The notes under the pieces: model-generated
Told to the model about the DNA's origin: nothing
What the model saw: the letters and a program-made list of their open reading frames with translations, nothing else
The model's database searches: none
Translations under genes and position numbers: made by a program
NCBI GenBank assembly: GCA_019359035.1
Contig: JAHHIC010000054.1
Span: 248,001-312,000 of the forward strand
DNA: 64,000 nt
Reading direction: 5' to 3'
DNA from: Scytonematopsis contorta HA4267-MV1
GTDB taxonomy: Bacteria; Cyanobacteriota; Cyanobacteriia; Cyanobacteriales; Nostocaceae
In this document: positions 18,214-27,619 of the stretch, piece after piece
Position numbering within the stretch: the stretch's first letter is position 1
How the letters are laid out: the number at the start of each line of letters is the position of its first letter

Positions 18214-18912
18214 CTAATTTTGGGAGAGAAGCCTTTGGACGATTTGCCGCCGTATTTCCTGACGATTTTGGGTAGCGGCGGTAACACTAGCAATTATATC
18301 AAGAGGGGCTGTTTGAGGAGAACCACTTTGAAATGGTGGTTGAGGATTGTATTCCATTCCCAGTTGAATTTCTTGAGCAATTTTATCTCCAAATAACTCC
18401 GCAGCTATTACTAAAGCAAAATCAATTCCTGATGTGACTCCAGCACCTGTAATTCGATTACGGTCAATCACAACTCTTTCTTTTACAGTTTCGACACCAA
18501 ACATTGCTAGTAAATCCAAAGATAGCCAGTGTGTTGTGGCACGATAACCTTGAAGTAAGCCAGCAGCAGCAAGCAACAGCGAACCAGTACAAACAGAAGT
18601 CACGTAGCTAGCTTTTTCTCCTTGGATTTTTAGGAAGTCAAGAAAATTTTTGTCTTCCATTTTGGGATTAACTCCTGGACCTCCGGGTACAAACAGCATA
18701 TCTAAGGCTGGACATTCATCAAAGGTCGTATCAGGCAAAAAACTGAGTCCGCGTTCACTTCGGATAGGCTCTAGATTTTCCGCTAGTAAATGCAATTGCG
18801 TGTTTGGTAGCTTGGCAAAAATTTCGTAAGGGCCTGTAAAATCTAACTGCGTCAGATTTTGAAACAGTACCATACCGATGGATAAAGAAGAAATGTTTTC
18901 TTGCACAGTCAT
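18214..18912 (-). CDS. DJ-1/PfpI family protein (isonitrile hydratase-like)
   Basis: 232-aa class I glutamine amidotransferase-like fold. The nucleophile elbow SVCTGSLLLAAAGLL places C108 as the reactive cysteine, the FTGPYE segment near 25-30 contains the conserved acid, and ATTHW follows the elbow as in isonitrile hydratase (InhA)-type members. No AraC DNA-binding domain is fused. No signal peptide. The next gene stretch contains a glutathione S-transferase remnant, so a detoxification context is possible but unproven. Confidence 0.85.
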   Translation of the reverse strand: MTVQENISSLSIGMVLFQNLTQLDFTGPYEIFAKLPNTQLHLLAENLEPIRSERGLSFLPDTTFDECPALDMLFVPGGPGVNPKMEDKNFLDFLKIQGEKASYVTSVCTGSLLLAAAGLLQGYRATTHWLSLDLLAMFGVETVKERVVIDRNRITGAGVTSGIDFALVIAAELFGDKIAQEIQLGMEYNPQPPFQSGSPQTAPLDIIASVTAATQNRQEIRRQIVQRLLSQN

Positions 18913-19027
18913 GTTTGAACTCCTCCTGTTTAAAACTAATATTTTGTTATCGGTTATAATTACTTATACTCGCTAAAATAATTATTAATTCTATATAACT
19001 TTATAAAGGAAGGGAAATAATACAATT

Positions 19028-19183
19028 ATGCTTAAGCTATATTATAATACTATCTCCCCTCACTCTCGGCGTGTTTTGGTGGCGCTACTAGAGAAAGAAA
19101 TAGAAGCTGAATTGGTAGAAATTGAGTTTAACGGTCAACCAAATCGACCGGAATTAAAAAAATATCACTGGTTTTATAATTAA
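19028..19183 (+). pseudogene. glutathione S-transferase N-terminal remnant
   Basis: A 51-codon reading frame, ATG to TAA, matches the start of thioredoxin-fold glutathione S-transferases: MLKLYYNTISPHSRRVLVAL followed by LEKEIEAELVEIEFNGQ. Intact enzymes continue for about 200 residues; here the frame turns into KKYHWFYN and stops, and no later GST motifs appear downstream. I read this as a truncated, degraded gene. Confidence 0.75.
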
Positions 19184-19611
19184 CTTTAGAATTTAAATTT
19201 CATAATAAATAACCATCAAAAATTTGCATAAAAAATATATTACATCAACAATTTATTTCTAAAATATAAGAATATGAAACTAAAAATTTTCTTGTTGAAA
19301 TAATGAGCCTAACTAATAGTATTTTGCCTGTTCTAATCATTGCATCTTTACCAAAAACTAGTTTGGATGCATCCCTAAAACATAGATACCCCAGTGTTAG
19401 AGCAAGAAGCTCTACCCCTATTTGCTTTGTCAGAACAAATCAGAGAAGAACTTTTGATTTAAGTCGTTTATGTGGTTCTCAATCTTCACCATCACAAGGG
19501 CAAAATAACCCCGGAAGTAGCTCTGCTAATACACCAAGTCAACCTACTAGCCAAACCTCAGTTAAGAAATAATAAAATAATCATCCATTTAGGTGAAGCG
19601 AAAATTTATTC
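19184..19611. other. non-coding or degraded tract
   Basis: Contains an 89-codon open frame at 19303-19572 with no domain, rich in Ser/Gln/Asn at the end (SSPSQGQNNPGSSSANTPSQ). In another frame a short stretch reads DTPVLEQEALPLFALSEQI and then stops. Both look like remnants of an old gene rather than a working one. No ribosome site supports a start. Confidence 0.4.
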
Positions 19612-19632
19612 CCGGTTTCTCCGAGAAACCGG
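19612..19632. terminator. 21-bp palindrome, terminator-like
   Basis: Arms CCGGTTTCTC and GAGAAACCGG around a single C, followed by TTTTCT on the plus strand. Placed after the degraded tract and downstream of the convergent 2OG oxygenase gene. The sequence resembles an AGAAACCGG repeat common in cyanobacterial spacers. Confidence 0.7.
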
Positions 19633-19649
19633 TTTTCTAGTGGTCTGCT

Positions 19650-20636
19650 TTAGTAAAAAGTTTCTCGTATCTTTTGCATATAATAATCTCCCACAACAAC
19701 AGGCTCATATTTCAGCGGAGAGTCAACATCAACACAAGAAGGAATGCAAGAAATCTCAGCATCATAATTTGGTATCCCAAAACAAACAATAGAATATCTT
19801 TCTTTCGCAGTAGTGAAATCCGAAGGGACTGCAACTCGGTGTTTTGTAGAACGAAAGCGGTCATTTGTCCATAATTGCATCAAATCTCCAGTATTCACCA
19901 AAATTGTTTCAGGAATAGGAGGAGCTGCAACCCATTCTCCCCAATTAGTACAAATCTCTAATCCTTCTGCCTCATCTTGGAACAGTAATGTTACACTTCC
20001 CCAATCAGTATGAGCACCCAGGCGAGGTTGTCCAGGTTTGGGTGCTTCTTGTAACGCTGGGTAATGGAGAAACCGCATAATATAATTTTGGGTTGTATGC
20101 AAATTGGTAAAATAATTTTCTGGTAAATCAAGAGCTAGTGCAAAAGCCTGAAGAACTTTTTGAGTTACTTGGGTGCAAGCATCAATCAATTGTAACGAAA
20201 CTTCCCTAAACTCCGGATATTCTGGAAGCCACTTATTTGGTTGGGTCGCTAAAACTGCATAAGAATGACCCTCCAATGCTTTTAAATCCGATGGGTCTAA
20301 CTCTCTACAACACAAAAACGTTTCTTTTAAATCTCCTGCTTTATTAGGGTCGAATGTCTGAGATTCTAACTTCTCGTAGCCACGACTACCTGCTTCTATA
20401 GGGATTTGCTGTTTGATTTGTAAAGGTAAAGCAAAAAAATTCTTACACTGAGCAAACGCTTTTTGTAATATATCTTGAGAAACTCCGTGATTTTTTAAGT
20501 AGAAAAAACCAACTTCACAGCAAGCTCTAGCAATTTCTTGAGCAACTTTAAGTTGACTATCGTAATTACCATCCCAAAATGGAGCAAAATCAATTACAGG
20601 TACTTGAACTGAATGAATATTTGACTGATTTACCAT
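19650..20636 (-). CDS. 2-oxoglutarate/Fe(II) oxygenase, isopenicillin N synthase family
   Basis: 328 aa from ATG 20636 (MVNQSNIHSVQVPVIDF); an upstream in-frame start at 20690 would add 18 residues that do not look like the family. It has the DIOX_N-like domain (VPVIDFAPFW, EVGFFYLKNHGV) and the 2OG-FeII domain with the iron ligands HTDW and the distal histidine in STKHRVAVP; the arginine of ERYSIVCF would hold 2-oxoglutarate. Cyanobacterial members include hydroxylases and ethylene-forming-enzyme-like proteins; the substrate is unknown. Convergent with the degraded tract. Confidence 0.88.
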   Translation of the reverse strand: MVNQSNIHSVQVPVIDFAPFWDGNYDSQLKVAQEIARACCEVGFFYLKNHGVSQDILQKAFAQCKNFFALPLQIKQQIPIEAGSRGYEKLESQTFDPNKAGDLKETFLCCRELDPSDLKALEGHSYAVLATQPNKWLPEYPEFREVSLQLIDACTQVTQKVLQAFALALDLPENYFTNLHTTQNYIMRFLHYPALQEAPKPGQPRLGAHTDWGSVTLLFQDEAEGLEICTNWGEWVAAPPIPETILVNTGDLMQLWTNDRFRSTKHRVAVPSDFTTAKERYSIVCFGIPNYDAEISCIPSCVDVDSPLKYEPVVVGDYYMQKIRETFY

Positions 20637-20777
20637 TATTATCTCGCTTTTACTTAAAATTGCTCGATTTTTGGAATTTATTTGTATCACATAGAAAATA
20701 TCAATCCATATGATAGAAACACATCATAGCAGGGAATAATAACTAGGTAAAAGTATACTGAGGAATAAGTACAAAGT

Positions 20778-23700
20778 ATGAATAATATTACGATAAATAT
20801 CCCTGGTTTCCGTATTTTAACGCAAATATATACAGGGACAAGAACACTTGTTTACCGAGGTCTTAGAGAAAGCGACCAACAGCCAGTTGTTTTGAAGTTA
20901 ATGCAAAATCAGTATCCCAACTTCAAGGAAATAGTTCAGTTTTGCAATCAGTATACTATTGTTAAAAATATTAACAGTTTAGGTGTTGTCAAACCTTACA
21001 GTTTACAACCCTATGGTAACGGCTACTTTATAGTAATGGAAGATTTTGGTGGTATTTCACTATCAGAATATATTAAACAGCATTTTGGGAAAGGTAAGCT
21101 ACCAATAAGTGATTTCCTAGAAATTGCTATTTCTATTGTTACCTCTCTTGAGGAAATTCATCTTTCTCGTATAATTCACAAAGATATTAAACCTGACAAT
21201 ATATTAATTAACCCAGAAACAAAACAAGTAAAACTGATTGATTTTAGCATTTCCTCGCTCCTCCCACGAGAAATGCAACAACTACACAATCCAAATGTTC
21301 TGGAGGGGACTTTAGCGTATATTTCCCCGGAACAAACTGGACGTATGAACCGGGGGATAGATTATCGAAGTGATTTTTATTCTTTGGGTGTCACCTTTTT
21401 TGAATTGCTGACCGGGAGATTAGCATTTAGTAGTGACGACCCAATGGAATTGGTACATAGTCACATAACAAAACTTCCTCCTAGTGTAAATGCTATTAAT
21501 TCTAATATTCCGTTAGTTTTGTCAGAAATTATCCATAAATTAATGGCAAAAAATGCAGAGGATAGATACGTAGGTACTAGGGGATTAAAGCATGACTTAT
21601 CTAACTGTTGGCAAAATTTAAAAGAGACAGGTAATATTCCTCTGTTTGCTTTAGGAGAACGTGATATTACTGACAGATTTATTATCCCCGAAAAACTTTA
21701 CGGACGTGAAGATGAGGTAAAAGAACTAATCCAGGCTTTTGAAAGAGTAGCCACTGGTGCCGGAGAAATGGCGTTAGTATCAGGTTTTTCTGGTATTGGA
21801 AAAACAGTTGTTGTTAACGAAGTACATAAACCAATTGTACGTCAAAGAGGTTATTTTATTAAAGGAAAATATGACCAATATCAGCGTAATATTCCTTTTT
21901 CTGCTTTTGTGCAAGCTTTTCAGGATTTAATCAGACAATTATTGGGTGAAAGTGATGCTCAACTTGCTGAATGGAAAAAGAAAATATTGCTAGCTTTAAA
22001 TGAAAATGCAAAGGTAATTATTGAGGTCATTCCTGAATTAGAAAAAATTATTGGTAAACAGCCAACAGTTGCAGAATTAGAAGGAACTGCGGCTCAAAAT
22101 CGCTTTAATTTATTATTCCAAAAATTTATTCAAGTTTTCACCACAGATAAACATCCTTTAGTAATTTTCTTGGATGATTTGCAGTGGGCTGATTTAGCTT
22201 CTCTCAAATTAATGCAATTACTAATGAGTGAAAATCACGGTTATTTATTACTTATTGGTGCTTATCGAGATAACGAAGTTAATCCTATACATCCTTTAGT
22301 AATGACATTAGAGGAAATACAAAAGAATGGTGTCACTATTAACCAAATAAACCTACCCCCTATCAAGCAATACGACTTAAATAACCTAGTTGCTGATACT
22401 CTTAATTGCTCAAGTATAATTGCTCAAAGACTGACAGAACTGATTTATCAAAAAACTCAAGGAAACCCTTTCTTCAGCAATCAATTTTTGAAAGCATTAT
22501 ATGATGATGGTTTAATTAATTTTAATTTTAATACAGGTTATTGGCAATGCGATATTGCTAGTGTGATAACTTTATCTTTAACTGATGATGTAGTGGAATT
22601 TGTCGCTCTACAAATACAAAAGTTACCAAAAGAAGCCCAAGCAGCTTTAAAAATGGCAGCTTGTATAGGAAATCAATTTGATTTAGCAACGCTTGCAATA
22701 GTTTGCGAAATATCACAAGCCGAAACAGCAGCTAATTTGTGGAAAGCCTTACAGTTCGGTCTGATTATACCAACAAATGAAGTTTATAAGTTTTATCAAA
22801 ACTATAACGTAGAAGATGACAGTAAAATTTCTGTAAATTCAGAATTTAATATTACTCAAAGTCCAATATATAGATTTTTGCATGACCGTATACAACAAGC
22901 TGCCTATTCATTAATTCCTGAAAGCGAAAAGAAAATTACTCACCTGAAAATAGGTGAGTTGTTACTAAAAAATACACCTAAGGTAGAACAAGAAAAAAAT
23001 ATTTTTGATATTGTTCAGCAATTGAACTATGGTGTAGATTTAATTATTCAGCAAAATCAAAAGGATGAACTAGCAGAGTTAAATTTAATTGCTGGAAAAA
23101 AAGCTAAAGCTGCAACTGCTTATGCTGCTGCTGTTGAATATTTCAATACGGGTATAAAACTGCTAGCACAAGAAAGTTGGTCTTGCTCCTACAATTTAAC
23201 CTTAGCTCTACACATAGAACTAATGGAAGCTGAATATTTAAATACAAATATAGAGGGTTCTGAAACTCTTGCTGAGGTTATCTTAAATAAAGCAAATAAT
23301 CAACTAGATGTTATCAAGGTTTATGAGACTAAAATCCAAATTTATATGAATACAATGCAGTCTCCCAAAGCCATTGATATTGGTTTAGAGGCTTTGGAGG
23401 TGATGGGTTTGTCTCTAGCAAATATTCTAGATTATGCTGGAATCGAAGTAATATTGCCACAATTAAGCGATGTGGATAATTTGCGGGTTATGACTGACCC
23501 AAAACAACTAGCTATATTGCGGATATTAACTGCTATTACTTCTGCTGTGTTAAACTCTCGACCTGAAATTTTATTCCCAATTATTTTAACTCAAGTTCAT
23601 ATTTGTATTCAACATGGATATTCTACATCAAGTGCATTTTCATATGTTTGGTATGGAACTATTTTATGTATTAATCCGAAAACAATTGAAAAAGGATTTC

Positions 23701-26204
23701 ATTCTGGTAGATTAGCAATTAAATTCTTAGAGAAATTTAATGCAAATCACCTCAAAGCTTCTGTATATAATATGTTTTATGTATTTATTAATCCCTGGAA
23801 AAATTCCCTTAGGGAATCTTTAGTTCCTTTAGTTGAAGTAATACAAAGTGGATTGGAAGCAGGAGATTTAGTTTATGCTAGTTATGGTGCAGAAAATTAT
23901 ACTTTTTACTCGCTTGCTAGCGGGGAAAATCTGAAACTTGTCGAACAGAAGCAAACATACTATATTGATTTTTGCAGAGAAATGAAAAATGAATTTGTTG
24001 CTTCTGATATTAGTACTGTAAAACAACTGAACTTGAATTTACAAGGAAAAGCAGTAGACAAATATCGCCTAGTAGGGGAAAGTTTTAACGAAACTATCAT
24101 GCTACCCCAATTACAAGCAGCAAAAATGGGGTATCTATTATTTAATGTTTACCAAACAAAAGGAATTCTTCTTTATTTATTTAATGATTACGCTGAAGCA
24201 GTTGCTAACACAGCCTTAGCAGCAGAAAACTCAGTATCACTTGGTGCTTTTATACCTGTTGCAATTAACAACTTTTATTATTCATTAGCACTTCTTGCAC
24301 AATATCCTCATGTTGATGCAATGGAACAACAACAAAATATAACTCAAGTAGAAATAAACCAGGAATTATTAAAGCAATGGGCTTTTCATGCACCATCGAA
24401 CTTTCAACATAAATATGAATTGGTAGAAGCCGAACGATATCGGCTATTGGGCAAAAAAAGTGAAGCGATAGAATTATATGATAGTGCAATAGCTCTTGCC
24501 AAACAAAATCAATATATCCAAGAAGAAGCCTTAGCTAACGAACTAGCTGCAAAATTTTATCTGGAATGGGGTAAGGAAAAACTTGCTCAATCGTATATGA
24601 TTGAGGCTTATTATTGTTATAGTCGCTGGGGTGCTTTAGCAAAAGCAGAAGGTTTAGAAATACTTTATCCTCAACTTCTTTATCCCATACTAAAGCGAGA
24701 AAAAAATAATGTTGACAATAATGCTACTATTTCTTTATTAAATAAAAAATCTGCAACATCTACTAGTAGTACAGCTTCAACACTTCTAGATATATTCACA
24801 GTAACTAAAGCCTCTCAAGCTTTAAGCCGCGAAATTAAATTAGATAAATTACTATCAATTTTAATGGAAGTTGTTATCGAAAATTCTGGAGCGACAAAAG
24901 GCATTTTATTGCTATTACAAAACGGTCAATTATTTGTAGAAGCTACTAGTGTTGCTGGTAATAACAACCATCAAATTCTGCAATTTATACCTTTACTTGA
25001 GTATGAAGATATTCCTCATACAGTTATCAACTATGTCAAAAATTCTTACCATAACCTAGTAATTAACAATATAGCCACAGAAATTAACTTTGCTAACGAT
25101 GCTTATATTATCAAGTACCAGCCACAAAGTGTGTTATGTATTCCAATACTCAAACAGGGTAATTTAATCGGTATCCTTTATCTAGAAAATCAAGTTATAT
25201 CTGGAGCATTTACATCGGAACGATTAGAATTTATTTACTTATTAATTTCCCAAGCTGCTATCTCTATAGAAAATGCTCGTTTATATCAGCAAGCACAAGA
25301 GTATGCTCAAGCAAAAAAAGATTATGCTCAACAGTTAGAAAGTTCTTTACAAGAACTAACAGAAGCACAACTACAATTGATACAAAGTGAAAAAATGTCA
25401 GCGCTGGGTAACTTAGTCGCAGGTATTGCTCACGAGATTAATAATCCAGTTGGATTTATTGGTGGTAATTTAGAGCCAGCACTTAATTACGTCAAAGATT
25501 TATTTAATATTGTTGATTTATACCAACAGGAATATCCCAAGCCTAATCCTATAATTGATGAAGAAATTGAAGCTATCGATTTAGAATATTTAAGACAAGA
25601 TTTACCAAAACTAATTACTTCTATGAAAGAAGGTGTGCAGCGTATACGAAATATTAGTAATAGCTTGCGTACTTTTTCTAGGGCTGATACTGATAACAAA
25701 ATTTATTATAATATCCATGAAGGTCTCGATAGTACTATCATGATTCTCAAGCATCGTCTCAAAGCAAATGAGACACGTCCAGAAATTGAAATAACTAGGA
25801 ATTATGGCGATTTACCCTTAATTCAATGCTATCCCGGACAGCTAAATCAGGTGTTTATGAATTTGCTTGCCAATGCTATTGATGCTTTGGAAGAATCTAA
25901 CACGGGTCGTAGTTTTACGGAAATTCAAGCAAACCCTAATCGCATTACTATCACAACTAAAATGAGTGATAATAAAAAACAGCTTTTAATCAGCATTAAG
26001 GATAACGGTTTGGGAATGACACAAGATGTCAAAGATAGAATATTTGACCATTTGTTTACGACTAAAGCTGTTGGCAAAGGTACAGGTTTGGGGTTAGCTA
26101 TTGCCCATCAAATTATTGTGGAAAAACATAGCGGAACTTTAAATGTTAACTCTGAACCTGCTTATGGAGCAGAATTTTTGATTGAAATTCCCGCAGAGCA
26201 ATAA
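20778..26204 (+). CDS. trifunctional Ser/Thr kinase - ATPase - GAF - histidine kinase (HstK type)
   Basis: 1808-aa multi-domain signalling protein of the type abundant in filamentous cyanobacteria. Ser/Thr kinase about 1-280 (catalytic HKDIKPDN, H134, D136; DFS instead of DFG); AAA/NACHT-like ATPase with Walker A GFSGIGKT at 336-343 and Walker B VIFLDDLQWAD near 463; long helical TPR-like region about 600-1310; GAF about 1360-1500; coiled coil; histidine kinase with phospho-accepting H1552 (AGIAHEINNPVG), N-box NLLANAIDALE, and GKGTGLGLA. Probably soluble, as no membrane segment is evident. No partner response regulator is adjacent. The altered DFG motif is usual for this family as I recall it. 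Confidence 0.93.
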   Translation: MNNITINIPGFRILTQIYTGTRTLVYRGLRESDQQPVVLKLMQNQYPNFKEIVQFCNQYTIVKNINSLGVVKPYSLQPYGNGYFIVMEDFGGISLSEYIKQHFGKGKLPISDFLEIAISIVTSLEEIHLSRIIHKDIKPDNILINPETKQVKLIDFSISSLLPREMQQLHNPNVLEGTLAYISPEQTGRMNRGIDYRSDFYSLGVTFFELLTGRLAFSSDDPMELVHSHITKLPPSVNAINSNIPLVLSEIIHKLMAKNAEDRYVGTRGLKHDLSNCWQNLKETGNIPLFALGERDITDRFIIPEKLYGREDEVKELIQAFERVATGAGEMALVSGFSGIGKTVVVNEVHKPIVRQRGYFIKGKYDQYQRNIPFSAFVQAFQDLIRQLLGESDAQLAEWKKKILLALNENAKVIIEVIPELEKIIGKQPTVAELEGTAAQNRFNLLFQKFIQVFTTDKHPLVIFLDDLQWADLASLKLMQLLMSENHGYLLLIGAYRDNEVNPIHPLVMTLEEIQKNGVTINQINLPPIKQYDLNNLVADTLNCSSIIAQRLTELIYQKTQGNPFFSNQFLKALYDDGLINFNFNTGYWQCDIASVITLSLTDDVVEFVALQIQKLPKEAQAALKMAACIGNQFDLATLAIVCEISQAETAANLWKALQFGLIIPTNEVYKFYQNYNVEDDSKISVNSEFNITQSPIYRFLHDRIQQAAYSLIPESEKKITHLKIGELLLKNTPKVEQEKNIFDIVQQLNYGVDLIIQQNQKDELAELNLIAGKKAKAATAYAAAVEYFNTGIKLLAQESWSCSYNLTLALHIELMEAEYLNTNIEGSETLAEVILNKANNQLDVIKVYETKIQIYMNTMQSPKAIDIGLEALEVMGLSLANILDYAGIEVILPQLSDVDNLRVMTDPKQLAILRILTAITSAVLNSRPEILFPIILTQVHICIQHGYSTSSAFSYVWYGTILCINPKTIEKGFHSGRLAIKFLEKFNANHLKASVYNMFYVFINPWKNSLRESLVPLVEVIQSGLEAGDLVYASYGAENYTFYSLASGENLKLVEQKQTYYIDFCREMKNEFVASDISTVKQLNLNLQGKAVDKYRLVGESFNETIMLPQLQAAKMGYLLFNVYQTKGILLYLFNDYAEAVANTALAAENSVSLGAFIPVAINNFYYSLALLAQYPHVDAMEQQQNITQVEINQELLKQWAFHAPSNFQHKYELVEAERYRLLGKKSEAIELYDSAIALAKQNQYIQEEALANELAAKFYLEWGKEKLAQSYMIEAYYCYSRWGALAKAEGLEILYPQLLYPILKREKNNVDNNATISLLNKKSATSTSSTASTLLDIFTVTKASQALSREIKLDKLLSILMEVVIENSGATKGILLLLQNGQLFVEATSVAGNNNHQILQFIPLLEYEDIPHTVINYVKNSYHNLVINNIATEINFANDAYIIKYQPQSVLCIPILKQGNLIGILYLENQVISGAFTSERLEFIYLLISQAAISIENARLYQQAQEYAQAKKDYAQQLESSLQELTEAQLQLIQSEKMSALGNLVAGIAHEINNPVGFIGGNLEPALNYVKDLFNIVDLYQQEYPKPNPIIDEEIEAIDLEYLRQDLPKLITSMKEGVQRIRNISNSLRTFSRADTDNKIYYNIHEGLDSTIMILKHRLKANETRPEIEITRNYGDLPLIQCYPGQLNQVFMNLLANAIDALEESNTGRSFTEIQANPNRITITTKMSDNKKQLLISIKDNGLGMTQDVKDRIFDHLFTTKAVGKGTGLGLAIAHQIIVEKHSGTLNVNSEPAYGAEFLIEIPAEQ

Positions 26205-26217
26205 ACTTCTTTTAACC

Positions 26218-26247
26218 TGTAGAGACGCGACATGTCGCGTCTCTACA
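26218..26247. terminator. 30-bp perfect palindrome between convergent genes
   Basis: Arms TGTAGAGACGCGACA and its exact reverse complement. Lies between the stop of the giant kinase (26204) and the stop of the minus-strand peptidoglycan-binding gene (26256), so it probably acts as a bidirectional terminator. Member of the GTAGAGACG family. Confidence 0.8.
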
Positions 26248-26255
26248 ACATATAT

Positions 26256-27467
26256 TTAATCATTCTCTTGTGAAGAACGCGAATCTTCCTGTGAGTTATC
26301 ACTTGCAGGCAAAGCGCGAATCCGATTCATTTGGTTAAGCGCGTATTTAGCAGTCTCTTGTACTTCCGAATCTGGGTCATCTAAAGCATGGGACAACATT
26401 TGGCTGATTTGCGCCATCATATCGTAAACGCGAGTCAAATCTCGGATAGCATTTTGCCGAACTTGGGGACTTTCGTCTTGTAGGGATATTGCTAATGCAC
26501 GGTTCATGGGTTTTAATGCTCGTGAGCCGATTTCTGCTAATGAAGCTAAAATTAAGCTGCGTTGTTGGGAGTCAGAATCAATCAACATATCTACTAATGG
26601 TTGAATTGCTCGTGAGTCCCCCTGTTGACCCAAATCCCAAATTGCCTTACGTCTCGAAGTTGGGTCTTGATTGCGTAAGTCTTGAATTAATTCCTCGATA
26701 ATATTGACTTTTGCAAGACGAGAAGTCGTTTCTGGTGCTAATAATTGCGCTTGAGGTGGTACTTTTGTTTCTTCGTTGATAGTTTTACCGTTACGGTGAC
26801 TTCCATTGTTTGTCACCTCTAAATTTGTCATCTGTAAATTTTTCACTTCAAAGGACGATGGATGTTGTGGTGTAACAGCATCGATGTCATTTTCTATGAC
26901 GGCTGATTGTGAGATTTTTTTGGGACTACTGATGGCACGAATAAGGTACATTAATGCTCCTAAACCTCCCAATCCCGCAATACCAATCAATAACCACCAA
27001 AAAAAGCCATGATTATTACTCTTATTTGATGTGCTTGCTTTAGGACTTGGGTTAGGGTTAGGGGTAGTTATTGGTGCTGCTGCTTTTTTTGCTGCAACAG
27101 CTTCTTCTATGCTCTTGCGGGTTTCACTACCAGCTACTCCGTCTGCCAGGATATTCTTTGCTTGCTGAAATTTCGCAACGGCTGCTTGTGTAGTTACTCC
27201 GTACTGTCCGTCTAACTTATCGTTGTAGTATCCCAAATCCAGAAGTTGTTGTTGTAGCTTTTGAACTTCTTCCCCTCGGCTGCCTGGTCTGAGAAGTAAA
27301 TTCGTATTGCTATCAGTAGGAATACTAGCTTGGCTAAGTTGTAAGCCTTCTGGAAGTGACTTACCAAAGGCTATGCTTGCTTGTCCCGATTGAAAACTTA
27401 GACAAGTGAAACAGACTATTATTAAGGTTGAGTAACGACATAGCCTCATATGAAAATTTTTAGCCAA
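26256..27467 (-). CDS. peptidoglycan-binding and HEAT-repeat membrane protein
   Basis: 403 aa. Signal peptide or anchor at 1-35; peptidoglycan-binding domain at about 57-115 (LRPGSRGEEVQKLQQQL, GYYNDKLDGQYGVTTQAAV); Pro/Ser-rich linker; membrane helix at about 153-178 (FFWWLLIGIAGLGGLGALMYL); HEAT-like repeats at 260-380 (RRKAIWDLGQQGDSRAIQPL, VRQNAIRDLTRVYDM). If exported, the N-terminal part would touch the cell wall and the HEAT region face the cytosol, linking the wall to an unknown partner; the topology is inferred. Long non-coding upstream region of about 150 bp. Confidence 0.85.
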   Translation of the reverse strand: MAKNFHMRLCRYSTLIIVCFTCLSFQSGQASIAFGKSLPEGLQLSQASIPTDSNTNLLLRPGSRGEEVQKLQQQLLDLGYYNDKLDGQYGVTTQAAVAKFQQAKNILADGVAGSETRKSIEEAVAAKKAAAPITTPNPNPSPKASTSNKSNNHGFFWWLLIGIAGLGGLGALMYLIRAISSPKKISQSAVIENDIDAVTPQHPSSFEVKNLQMTNLEVTNNGSHRNGKTINEETKVPPQAQLLAPETTSRLAKVNIIEELIQDLRNQDPTSRRKAIWDLGQQGDSRAIQPLVDMLIDSDSQQRSLILASLAEIGSRALKPMNRALAISLQDESPQVRQNAIRDLTRVYDMMAQISQMLSHALDDPDSEVQETAKYALNQMNRIRALPASDNSQEDSRSSQEND

Positions 27468-27619
27468 AATATTTATTAAAAACGGTGATAAAAATTTGTC
27501 ACCGTTTTTACGATAACTTCAATTTGGACTAATGTTAACTTTTATCTTGACACTTTAGTCAGTGGTCGCAGGTAGTTTGTAATTTGTCAAGGTTTATCCA
27601 TTACCCCAAATACCTAATA

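Noticed and set aside
19303-19572. 89-codon frame as a real gene
   Set aside because: No ribosome site, low-complexity tail and a broken second frame; treated as a degraded tract.
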